Shown in pieces: positions 24,542-31,848 of a stretch of DNA of 37,730 nt (the stretch's first letter is position 1; each line of letters begins with the position of its first letter). Location: positions 1 through 37,730 of the forward strand of contig JAJYTJ010000017.1 in NCBI GenBank assembly GCA_021793115.1. The letters are read 5' to 3'. The notes below the pieces were generated by a model, which saw nothing but the letters and a program-made list of their open reading frames with translations, was not told the origin of the DNA and ran no database searches. Origin of the DNA: Actinomycetes bacterium. GTDB lineage: Bacteria > Actinomycetota > Actinomycetes > Actinomycetales > Cellulomonadaceae. The translations under genes and the position numbers were made by a program.

Positions 24542-24946
24542 TCAGGCCTTGGCCGCGGCGGCGCAGGACTCGCAGGTGCCGAAGAACTCGAGCGTGTGCT
24601 CGACGTCCGTGAAGCCGTGCTCAGCGGCGATCGAGCGGACGAGCGACTCGAGGTTCGGGCCCTGGACCTCGACGGTGCGCCCGCACGTGCGGCAGACGAG
24701 GTGGTGGTGGTGGATGGAGGGGCGCGCGCACCGCCGGAACAGGCACTCTCCGGTGCCGGTGCGCAACGTGTCGACCTCGCCGGCCGTGGCCATGGCGCTG
24801 AGGGTTCGGTACACCGTGGCGAGGCCGATGTCCTCGCCGCGCTGGGCGAGGAGCGCGTGGATCTGCTGCGCGCTCCGGAAGTCGCCGAGGCCGTCCAGGA
24901 GCGCGCCGATGGCTGTGCGCTGCCGTGTGACGCGCTGACCGATCAC
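24542..24946 (-). CDS. zur: Fur-family metalloregulator, probably Zur
   Basis: 134 residues, normal for Fur proteins. The N-terminal winged helix is seen as TRQRTAIGALLDGL and DIGLATVYRTLSAM. The hinge and dimer domain carry the metal ligands: the HHHHLVCRTCGR cluster and the last FGTCESC, i.e. two CxxC pairs for the structural zinc and His residues for the regulatory site. The divergent zinc ABC operon points to a zinc sensor that represses uptake when zinc is ample. The GTG at 24946 has GGAGG about ten bases upstream, a rather long spacing. Mn or Fe sensing cannot be excluded from sequence alone. Confidence 0.85.
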   Translation of the reverse strand: MIGQRVTRQRTAIGALLDGLGDFRSAQQIHALLAQRGEDIGLATVYRTLSAMATAGEVDTLRTGTGECLFRRCARPSIHHHHLVCRTCGRTVEVQGPNLESLVRSIAAEHGFTDVEHTLEFFGTCESCAAAAKA

Positions 24947-25036
24947 TTCGAGGACACCTCCGGGACGGTAGGGCTGCGAGGCGCTCGAGCCGGGTGGCTG
25001 CGGGGTGCTGGAACCGGGCCCCGGGGTGCGCCAGCC

Positions 25037-25115
25037 GTTCTCAGTTGCACACCCCTAGATGAGAAACGTACTGCAATTTGGCCCTGTTGCAAATGAGAAC
25101 TACTCTCTGTAGCGA
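25037..25115. promoter_or_regulatory. Divergent zur/znu control region with inverted TGCAA-TGAGAAC sites
   Basis: TGCAAATGAGAAC (plus, 25088-25100) and TGCAACTGAGAAC (minus, 25049-25037) agree at 12 of 13 bases in inverted orientation; a third ATGAGAA core lies at 25059-25065. The plus site overlaps a likely promoter of the zinc operon, TTGCAA (25087-25092), 17 bases, TAGCGA (25110-25115). The left arm resembles the TGAAAATGA half of known Zur boxes, but the right arm does not. The stretch is strikingly A/T-rich for this genome. Likely operators for the regulator encoded at 24542-24946. Confidence 0.6.
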
Positions 25116-25142
25116 CACCATCGCTCGTCAGAGGGGCTATCC

Positions 25143-26246
25143 GTGCTGCCGCACCCGTCTCGCACCGACCGAATCCCCGCCGGTCCGACGTCCGCCGCAG
25201 GGTCCGCCGGTCCGACGTCCGCCGCAGGCTCGGCCGGTTCGTCGCCCGCCGGTGGCGCGCGTGCCGCCGCCGCGCCTGGCTCGGACTCGGTCGCATCGAC
25301 GCCCTTCGGAGCGTCGTCTGCCGGGTCGACGCGCGGCGCCCGGGGCCGAGCCCCGCGCCGGTGGCGCCGCGTCGGCGTGGTGGCGGCCCTTGTCGGCGTC
25401 GTCGTGCCCCTCGCGGCCGCCTGCTCGCCGCCGCCCAAGCCGGGGGAGACCGGGGGCCTGTCCGTCGTGGCTACCACCAACGTGTGGGGCGACGTCGTCA
25501 ACCAGGTGGGGGGCAGCCTGGTCTCGGTGACGTCGTTCATCAACAGCCCGTCGGCCGACCCGCACTCCTACGAGGCGAACGCCCGCGACGAGCTCGCGGT
25601 GAAGAAGGCCGTGCTCGTCGTCGCGAACGGTGGCGGGTACGACGACTTCGTCGACACGATGGTGGCCAGCCTCAGCTCGCCGCCGCCCGTCATCCACGCG
25701 GTGAAGGTCGCCAACACCGGCCAGGACAACGAGCACGTCTGGTACGACCTGCCGGGCGTGCGCGCGGTGGCCGACGAGATCGCGGTCAAGCTCGGCGCCG
25801 TCGACCCCGCGAACGCCGCGACCTTCAAGGCCAACGCGCAGGCGTTCGACGCGCAGGTGGCCGACCTCGAGAGCCAGGTCGCCACCATCAAGCAGAAGGC
25901 CGGCGGGACGGCGGTGGCGATCACCGAGTCCGTGCCCGTGTACCTGCTGGAGGCCGCGGGGCTGCAGAACCTCACGCCGCCGGAGTTCTCGTCGGCCGTC
26001 GAGAACGAGACCGACGTGCCGCCGGCGGTGCTCGCCAGCACCCTCGCCCTCTTCTCCGAGCACAAGGTGCGCGCCCTCGTCTACAACGAGCAGACCACCG
26101 GCCCGCAGACCGAGCAGGTGATGAACGCCGCCAAGGCCGCCGGCATCCCGGTGGTGCCCGTGTCGGAGACCCTGCCGTCCGGCATCGGCTACGTCGAGTG
26201 GATGCAGCGCACCATCACCGCGCTGCACGACGCTGTCGTCCGATGA
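25143..26246 (+). CDS. znuA: Zinc ABC transporter substrate-binding lipoprotein (ZnuA-type) with a very long N-region
   Basis: 367 residues. Lipobox LAAAC places the lipidated cysteine at residue 94. The binding domain (TroA/ZnuA fold, cluster A-I) begins LSVVATTNVWGDVVNQVGG. Candidate metal ligands are His141 (DPHSYE), His198 (NEHVWYDLP) and Glu262 (ITESVPVYLLE), where classical ZnuA has His; a TE-P/V variant is common in actinobacteria. It captures Zn2+ (or Mn2+) outside the cell. The 75 residues before the hydrophobic core, rich in Ser/Ala/Gly with two GPTSAAGSA repeats, are unusual for a signal peptide. The GTG at 25143 has AGAGGGG at good spacing, and no better start is nearer the core. 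The stop overlaps the ATPase start (ATGA). Confidence 0.9.
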   Translation: MLPHPSRTDRIPAGPTSAAGSAGPTSAAGSAGSSPAGGARAAAAPGSDSVASTPFGASSAGSTRGARGRAPRRWRRVGVVAALVGVVVPLAAACSPPPKPGETGGLSVVATTNVWGDVVNQVGGSLVSVTSFINSPSADPHSYEANARDELAVKKAVLVVANGGGYDDFVDTMVASLSSPPPVIHAVKVANTGQDNEHVWYDLPGVRAVADEIAVKLGAVDPANAATFKANAQAFDAQVADLESQVATIKQKAGGTAVAITESVPVYLLEAAGLQNLTPPEFSSAVENETDVPPAVLASTLALFSEHKVRALVYNEQTTGPQTEQVMNAAKAAGIPVVPVSETLPSGIGYVEWMQRTITALHDAVVR

Positions 26247-27034
26247 GCGCGGTCCTCGAGCTGGCGGGCGCCTCGCTCGCCTACGGCGAGCGCGCCGTGT
26301 GGTCGGACGTGGACCTGAGGGTCGACGCCGGCGAGTTCGTCACCGTGCTGGGACCCAACGGCTCCGGCAAGACGAGCCTCCTGCGGGCCGTGCTGGGCCA
26401 GGTCGCCCTGACCGGGGGCCGCATCGAGGTGCTCGGCCACCCGCCGCAGCGCGGCAGCCGGAGCGTCGGCTACGTGCCCCAGCAGCGCATCGTCGACCCG
26501 GCGACGCCGGTCCGGGCCCGTGACCTCGTCCGGTTCGGTGTCGACGGCGACCGGTGGGGTCCTGGCCACCACGACCACCGCGCGCGGGTGGACGAGCTCC
26601 TCGCGGCGGTCGGCGCGAGCGAGTACGCGGACGTGCCGGTGGGCATGCTCTCCGGCGGCGAGCAGCAGCGCGTCCGGATCGCGCAGGCGCTCGCCTCGGA
26701 CCCCGTGGTGCTCCTGTGCGACGAGCCCCTGCTCTCGCTCGACATCCGGCGCCAGCAGGAGGTGACGGCGCTCATCGACGCCACCCGGCACGCGACCGGG
26801 ACCGCGGTGCTGTTCGTCACGCACGAGGTCAACCCCGTGCTGCCGTACACCGACCGCGTGCTGTACCTCGGCCCGGCCGGGCACGCGGTCGGCGCGCCGG
26901 ACGTGGTGCTCACGTCCGAGCGGCTGAGCCGGCTGTTCGGCACGGCCGTCGAGGTGGTCAAGGCCCAAGGACGCATCCTCATCGTCGGCGACGACGGGCA
27001 CGTCCACCACGTCGAGGAGGAGGAGGACGAGTGA
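26243..27034 (+). CDS. znuC: Zinc ABC transporter ATP-binding protein (ZnuC-type)
   Basis: 263 residues with every ABC motif: Walker A GPNGSGKT, Q-loop VPQQR, signature LSGGEQQR, Walker B VVLLCDEP, the D-loop SLDIRR and the H-loop FVTHE. It powers the permease encoded next. The tail is His- and Glu-rich (HVHHVEEEEDE), plausible as a weak metal-binding patch. Its ATG overlaps the znuA stop, and its TGA overlaps the GTG of the permease, so the three are translationally coupled. The GAGGAGGAGG run near its end doubles as the Shine-Dalgarno of the permease gene. Confidence 0.95.
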   Translation: MSAVLELAGASLAYGERAVWSDVDLRVDAGEFVTVLGPNGSGKTSLLRAVLGQVALTGGRIEVLGHPPQRGSRSVGYVPQQRIVDPATPVRARDLVRFGVDGDRWGPGHHDHRARVDELLAAVGASEYADVPVGMLSGGEQQRVRIAQALASDPVVLLCDEPLLSLDIRRQQEVTALIDATRHATGTAVLFVTHEVNPVLPYTDRVLYLGPAGHAVGAPDVVLTSERLSRLFGTAVEVVKAQGRILIVGDDGHVHHVEEEEDE

Positions 27035-27945
27035 GGCTCCTGGCGCTCGCGACGGACGTGCCCTGGTGGCAGCGGATCGTCGACTTCACGGACTACGGCC
27101 AGCTGCTGCCGCTGGTGCGCAACTCGCTGCTGGCCGGCGCGCTGCTGGCGCTCGTGGGCGGCCTGGTCGGGGTGTTCGTCATGCAGCGGGACCTCGCGTT
27201 CGCCGTGCACGGCGTGAGCGAGCTGTCGTTCGCCGGCGCCTCGGCGGCGCTGCTGTTCTCCGTCGACGTGACCGTGGGCGCCGTGGTGGGGTCGCTCGCC
27301 GCGGCCATCGCGATCGGCTTCCTCGGCTCGCGGGCTCGGGACCGGAACTCGATCATCGGCGTGCTCATGCCGTTCGGGCTGGGCCTCGGGGTGCTCGCGC
27401 TCGCGCTCTACCCGGGCCGGGCCGCGAACAAGTTCGGGCTCCTGACCGGCCAGATCGTGGCGGTCGACAACTCGCGGGTCGGCGCCATGGCGGCCATCGC
27501 GGTCGTCGTCGTCGTCGGGCTCCTGGTGGTGTGGCGGCCCCTGACGTTCGCGAGCGTGGACCCGGACGTCGCGGCGGCGCGGGGCGTGCCCACCCGGGCC
27601 CTGTCGCTCGTCTTCATGCTGCTGCTGGGCCTGGCCGTCGCGATGGCGGTGCAGGTGGTCGGGGCGCTGCTGGTGCTGTCCCTGCTCATCACGCCGGCGG
27701 CGGCGGCGACCCGGGTGACCGCCTCACCGGTGTGGGTGCCGGTGCTCGCCGTGATCTTCGCCGAGGTCTCGGCGGTGGGCGGCATCCTCCTCGCGCTCGG
27801 GTCGAGCGTGCCGATCAGCCCCTACATCACGACGATCTCGTTCCTCATCTACCTGGTGTCCCGAGGGGTCGGACGACGGCGCCGCCGGCAGGGCTGGGTG
27901 CGTCGGGCCGTTCCCTCAGCCGTCGGTGGCACCATCGCCGGGTGA
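27031..27945 (+). CDS. znuB: Zinc ABC transporter permease (ZnuB-type)
   Basis: 304 residues with about eight membrane segments, the ABC-3 permease family. Recognisable stretches are SLLAGALLALVGGLVGVFV, HGVSELSFAGASAALL, ATRVTASP and AEVSAVGGILLA. It forms the membrane channel for the zinc importer with the ATPase and lipoprotein encoded before it. GTG start overlapping the ATPase stop (GTGA); its own TGA overlaps the GTG of the YibE/F gene. The C-terminal 30 residues are Arg-rich and probably cytoplasmic. Confidence 0.94.
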   Translation: MRLLALATDVPWWQRIVDFTDYGQLLPLVRNSLLAGALLALVGGLVGVFVMQRDLAFAVHGVSELSFAGASAALLFSVDVTVGAVVGSLAAAIAIGFLGSRARDRNSIIGVLMPFGLGLGVLALALYPGRAANKFGLLTGQIVAVDNSRVGAMAAIAVVVVVGLLVVWRPLTFASVDPDVAAARGVPTRALSLVFMLLLGLAVAMAVQVVGALLVLSLLITPAAAATRVTASPVWVPVLAVIFAEVSAVGGILLALGSSVPISPYITTISFLIYLVSRGVGRRRRRQGWVRRAVPSAVGGTIAG

Positions 27946-29405
27946 CCGAGGCACCCCAGAGCCGCCGCGCCGCCCACCGGGCGGCCGAGCCGCCGGACGG
28001 CCGCCCGACGGCCGAACCGGCCGACAGTCACCCGACGACGGAACCGCCGGGAGGCCGCCCGGCGACCGGGTGGCCGGAGGCCCACCACGGCGCCCACCGG
28101 GCGGCCGAGCCGCCGGACTCGCCGGACGGCCACCCGGCGCCCGAGACCCCGGAGGTTCACCGCGATGGCCGCCGGGTGCGCCGCACGTCGCGCGCGGGGG
28201 CGCTCGTCCTCCTCGTCGTCGTGCCGCTGGCGCTGGCGGCCTTCGTCGGCCTCGCGCTGACGTGGCCCCCGTCCGTCGCGGGTGTCGCGGCGTCGTCGGG
28301 CCTCGTCGACGCCGGTGTGCACTACTACCGCGGCACGGTGGTCCGGTCGAAGCTGGACACGTGCCAGGGCACGCAGGAGAACGTGCGCCCGGACGGGTCC
28401 GTGCCGGCCACCGTCCCCTGCCTGAGCGTGGTGGCGACCGTGACGCAGGGCCCCTCCGCCGGGAAGGCCGTCACGGTGCACCCCGGCACCGGCGTCAGCC
28501 TCGGCGACGTGCGCCCGGGGACCGCGGTGGTGCTCGAGGACTACCCGCCGGCGGACGGCAGCGCCGAGGTGTGGGCCTTCTCCGACATCGAGCGGACCGT
28601 GCCCCTGACCACGCTGGGCCTCGCGTTCGTCCTGGTGACGGCCGTCGTGGCGGGGTGGCGGGGGCTGCGTGCCATCGTCGGGCTCGTCGTGGCCGTCGTC
28701 GTGCTCTGGGTGTACGTCATCCCGGCGATCGTCGCGGGGGAGAACGCCGTGCTCGTGACGATGTTCGCGGCGGTGGCGATCATGACCGTCGTCGGGTACG
28801 TCACCCATGGCTTCTCGCTGCGGACCTCCACCGCGCTGCTGGGCACGTTCGCCGGCCTGGCCATGGTCGCCGGTATCGGCGCGCTCGGCGTCTGGGCGGC
28901 CCGCATCAACCCCATCACGGGCGAGCAGGACTACCAGATCGCCGGCGTCCTCGGCAGCAACGGGGTGGCCTCGCTGCGCGGCATGTTCCTCGCGGGGGTG
29001 GTGCTCGCCGGGCTGGGCGTGCTCAACGACGTGACCATCACCCAGGTCTCGGCGGTGTGGGAGCTGCGCGCCGCGCGGCCGAGCGCGGGCTGGCGGGCGC
29101 TCTTCGCGGGCGGCATGCGGATCGGCCGCGACCACGTCGCGTCGACCATCTACACCATCGCCTTCGCCTACGTCGGGGCGTCGCTGCCGGTGCTGCTGCT
29201 GCTGCAGCTCTACGGTCTGCCGCTGCGCCAGACCCTCACGGGCGGGGCGTTCGCGCAGGAGATCGTCCGCACGCTGGCCGGGTCGATCGGGCTGGTGCTC
29301 GCGATCCCGCTCACCACGGCCGTGGCGGCGGTCGTGGCGATCCGCTCGGACCCGGGTGCGCTGCGGATCCGCGGCGGTCACTCGCACGCCGTCGCCCCGG
29401 CCTGA
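27942..29405 (+). CDS. YibE/F family membrane protein in the zinc operon
   Basis: 487 residues. The first ~80 are a Pro/His/Glu-rich disordered tail with a duplicated AHRAAEPPD segment. One membrane helix (about 83-105) leads to an extracytoplasmic beta-rich domain (about 110-215), then about seven membrane helices of the YibE_F family (VVAVVVLWVYVIPAIV, TMFAAVAIMTVVGYVTHG, SNGVASLRGMFLAG, LNDVTITQVSAVWEL). The biochemical role of YibE/F is unknown. Its GTG overlaps the permease stop, so it is the fourth coupled gene of the operon; the His-rich tail and the location suggest a role in zinc handling. The stop lies in a 12-bp repeat. Confidence 0.88.
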   Translation: MTEAPQSRRAAHRAAEPPDGRPTAEPADSHPTTEPPGGRPATGWPEAHHGAHRAAEPPDSPDGHPAPETPEVHRDGRRVRRTSRAGALVLLVVVPLALAAFVGLALTWPPSVAGVAASSGLVDAGVHYYRGTVVRSKLDTCQGTQENVRPDGSVPATVPCLSVVATVTQGPSAGKAVTVHPGTGVSLGDVRPGTAVVLEDYPPADGSAEVWAFSDIERTVPLTTLGLAFVLVTAVVAGWRGLRAIVGLVVAVVVLWVYVIPAIVAGENAVLVTMFAAVAIMTVVGYVTHGFSLRTSTALLGTFAGLAMVAGIGALGVWAARINPITGEQDYQIAGVLGSNGVASLRGMFLAGVVLAGLGVLNDVTITQVSAVWELRAARPSAGWRALFAGGMRIGRDHVASTIYTIAFAYVGASLPVLLLLQLYGLPLRQTLTGGAFAQEIVRTLAGSIGLVLAIPLTTAVAAVVAIRSDPGALRIRGGHSHAVAPA

Positions 29406-29425
29406 GTCCCGGCCTGAGCCCCGGC
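29396..29425 (+). repeat. 12-bp repeat carrying the YibE/F stop codon
   Basis: CCCGGCCTGAGT-type units: the true stop TGA at 29403-29405 is followed by an in-frame second TGA at 29415-29417 and a decayed third unit. Downstream to 29545, GCCCGGCGTG words recur irregularly without a gene. Confidence 0.75.
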
Positions 29426-29545
29426 CGGCGCGGGCGGTGCGCCCGGTGCGTTCGGTCCGAACCCGCGGCCGGCGTGCCCGACGGCGCGGACCCGAGCCCG
29501 CGTGCCCGGCGTGAACCCGTGCCCGGCGTGCCCGGCGTGAACCGA

Positions 29546-29562
29546 CACCCGGCTACCGGGTG
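29546..29562. terminator. Small hairpin between YibE/F and MFS genes
   Basis: CACCCGG (29546-29552), loop CTA, CCGGGTG (29556-29562). It lies 15 bases before the stop of the convergent MFS gene (complement of 29578-29580), so it can end both transcripts. Confidence 0.5.
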
Positions 29563-29577
29563 CCTCCTAGGGCGAGG

Positions 29578-30900
29578 TCAGCCGCGCCGGGACGACCGGG
29601 GGAGACGCGACGCCCGGTAGCGCGCCCACGCCTCGGCGAGCGGCGGCACGACGATCCCGGACGCCGCGCGGGTGCGGGCGCGCGTGACGACGACGCCGAC
29701 GAGCGCGACGACGAGCGGCACGAACACCAGGGCGAGGGCCGCGCGGTAGTCCGCAAGGGTCGGGGTGCCGCCGTGCGTCCGCTGGTCGAGCACCACGCCC
29801 ACGGCGAGCATGACGAGGACGCCGGCGACGAAGCCGCCCATGTTGGCGATGCCCTGCGCCGAGCCGGTGCGGTGCGGCGGGTTGGAGGTCGCGGCGAAGT
29901 CCAGCCCGATGAGCGACGCCGGCCCGCCCACCGAGACGAGCGCGAGGAAGAGCGCGATCTGCCACACCGGCCGCGGCGAGGCGGGCAGCAGCACCAGCAG
30001 CCATCCCAGGCAGGTGCCGACCGCGACCACGAGCACGGCCCACGAGCGGCGCACCGGGTGGCGCGCGGTGAACTCGCCGATGACGGGTCCCATGACGATG
30101 CCGACGACGACGTTGATGGTGAGCAGCCCGCCGGCCTGTCCGGGGGTGAGCCCCTGGCCCTGCACCAGGAACGGCACGCCCCACATGAGCACCACGACGT
30201 TGCCGCTGACGCCGCCGATCATGTGCGTCCAGAACCCGAGCCAGGTCCCCGGGTGGCGCACCGTGGCGCCGAGGCCGGCCAGGCGGCTCGGTCCGGCGGC
30301 GGGCGCGGCGCCGTCCGGCGTGTCCTTCACCCCGAGGCGCACGACGAGCGAGGCGACCGCGCCGAGCACGACGAGCGAGCCGAACGCCCACGTCCAGCCC
30401 CACCGGTGGAGCACGAACGTGAACGGGATCGCGGTGATGATCTGCCCGAGCTGGCCGGCGATGCCGGTGAGCTGGCTCAGCAGCGGTACCCGTCGCCGGT
30501 CGAACCATGTGGCCACCAGCCGCAGGGCCGAGACGAAGATCGCGGCGTCGCCGCTGCCGATGAGCACGCGCGCGGCGAGCGCGACGCCGACGGTGGGCGC
30601 GAACGTCATGACGAGCTGCCCCACCGCCATCGTCACCGAGCCCGTGGTGAGCGTGCGGCGCGGGCCCCAGCGGTCCACGGCCACGCCGACGGGGAGCTGC
30701 ATGAGGGCGTAGGTGGCGAGCTGGATGACGACGAACAGCGAGAGGACGGTGGCGTCGACGTGGAACCGGTCGGCGGCGACCAGGCCGGCGACGCCGAACG
30801 ACGAGCGGTGCACCACCGCGGCGATGTACGCGACGAGGCCGGCGCTCCACACCACCCACGGGGTGGCCGGCCGGCGCGTGCCCACCGTCGCCTCGCCCAC
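29578..30900 (-). CDS. Major facilitator superfamily permease
   Basis: 440 residues with about twelve membrane segments. The MFS loop-2/3 signature appears as GVAVDRWGPRRTL, and the early segment SSFGVAGLVAADRFHVDATVLS fits the branch of nitrate/organic-acid type MFS transporters that begin with a conserved R-S-x-F-G. The substrate is unknown. I chose GTG at 30900, with GAGAGG five bases upstream; the longer frame reaches into the region beside the TetR gene without support. A possible -10 TAAGAT lies on the coding strand at 30949-30944. It is transcribed in the same direction as the tetR gene, about 170 bases after it. Confidence 0.88.
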   Translation of the reverse strand: MGEATVGTRRPATPWVVWSAGLVAYIAAVVHRSSFGVAGLVAADRFHVDATVLSLFVVIQLATYALMQLPVGVAVDRWGPRRTLTTGSVTMAVGQLVMTFAPTVGVALAARVLIGSGDAAIFVSALRLVATWFDRRRVPLLSQLTGIAGQLGQIITAIPFTFVLHRWGWTWAFGSLVVLGAVASLVVRLGVKDTPDGAAPAAGPSRLAGLGATVRHPGTWLGFWTHMIGGVSGNVVVLMWGVPFLVQGQGLTPGQAGGLLTINVVVGIVMGPVIGEFTARHPVRRSWAVLVVAVGTCLGWLLVLLPASPRPVWQIALFLALVSVGGPASLIGLDFAATSNPPHRTGSAQGIANMGGFVAGVLVMLAVGVVLDQRTHGGTPTLADYRAALALVFVPLVVALVGVVVTRARTRAASGIVVPPLAEAWARYRASRLPRSSRRG

Positions 30901-31073
30901 GTCCGCCTCTCGTCCCGCCCGCGCCTCGCAGACGGCCCCAGGGATCTTACGGGCCCCGACGAGCGCGGCTCGACCAGGGTGCGACGAGCGGGCTACGACG
31001 CGCCGCGGACGAGGACGAGGGAGGACCGCGACGTGCCGGGGACGAGGACGTGCGGGCCGCGACCGGCAGTGGG

Positions 31074-31727
31074 CTACGCGGGCCGGGCGCCGGTGCGCCG
31101 CGTGAGCGCGAGGACCACGCGGACGATCGTGTCGCGCACCACCGCCGGGTCGTACGTCTGGCTGCCGCGGAGGATGGCGGAGCGCACCGCGTCGTCGTAC
31201 ACCGCACCGAGCAGCCGCACGGCGAGCGCGGGCTCGGCCGCCCACTCGCGGCCCGCGTGCTGGAGCGTGCGCTCGAGCATGGGCACGAGCGCGGTGTCGT
31301 ACTCCTCGCGGTGCTCGAGGTAGATCGCGGCGAACGCGGGGTCACGCAGCGCGAGCAGCTGGAACTCGGCGTAGATGACCGCCCAGGCGTGGTCGTCGAA
31401 CGGCCCGACGAGGAAGTCGAGGACCAGTCCGGCGATCGCGTCGGCGTCGAGGTCGACGTTCTCCAGGTGGGGCCGCAGCGCCGTGAACTTCTCCTCCACG
31501 GCCGCCAGGCGCGCGCCGTCCTCCCGCTCCATGAGCGCGGCGAAGAGCTCCTCCTTCGTCGTGAAGTTGGAGTAGAAGGCGCCCCGCGTGAAGCCGGCGC
31601 GCTCGACGATCTGCTCGACCGTGGAGGCGTGGACGCCCTGCTCGGCGAACACGGCGAACGCCGCGTCGAGGAGTCGCTCGCGGGTGGCGTGCCGTCGGGC
31701 CGTCGCCGGAGCGGTCGTGTCGACCAC
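31074..31727 (-). CDS. TetR/AcrR-family transcriptional regulator
   Basis: 217 residues. The N-terminal helix-turn-helix is typical: RERLLDAAFAVFAEQGVHAS, then VEQIVERAGFTRGAFYSNF and TKEELFAALM. The C-terminal ligand-binding helices are not assignable to a substrate. The GTG at 31727 has an AAGGGG-type Shine-Dalgarno. It is divergent from the MMPL-YhgE operon; between them lie three regular palindromes that are the obvious operators. It should repress the transporter operon and probably itself until an inducer binds. Confidence 0.92.
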   Translation of the reverse strand: MVDTTAPATARRHATRERLLDAAFAVFAEQGVHASTVEQIVERAGFTRGAFYSNFTTKEELFAALMEREDGARLAAVEEKFTALRPHLENVDLDADAIAGLVLDFLVGPFDDHAWAVIYAEFQLLALRDPAFAAIYLEHREEYDTALVPMLERTLQHAGREWAAEPALAVRLLGAVYDDAVRSAILRGSQTYDPAVVRDTIVRVVLALTRRTGARPA

Positions 31728-31773
31728 GGGGCCACCCCTTCCCTGGGAGCCGCCTGAGTTGGCGATGCACCAG

Positions 31774-31819
31774 CGTATCGGATACGTTGGCGTATCGGAT
31801 ACATCGGTGTATCGGACTG
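31774..31819. promoter_or_regulatory. Three TetR-type operators at a 17-bp step
   Basis: GTATCGGATAC at 31775-31785 and 31792-31802, both perfect 5-1-5 palindromes, and a diverged third GTATCGGACTG at 31809-31819. The step is exactly 17 bases each time. The array ends 29 bases before the MMPL start and lies 47 bases from the tetR start, so it must overlap one or both promoters. Three evenly spaced sites suggest cooperative binding of several dimers. Confidence 0.85.
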
Positions 31820-31848
31820 ACCGATCGTCTGCTGGTGTCTGGAGTCTC

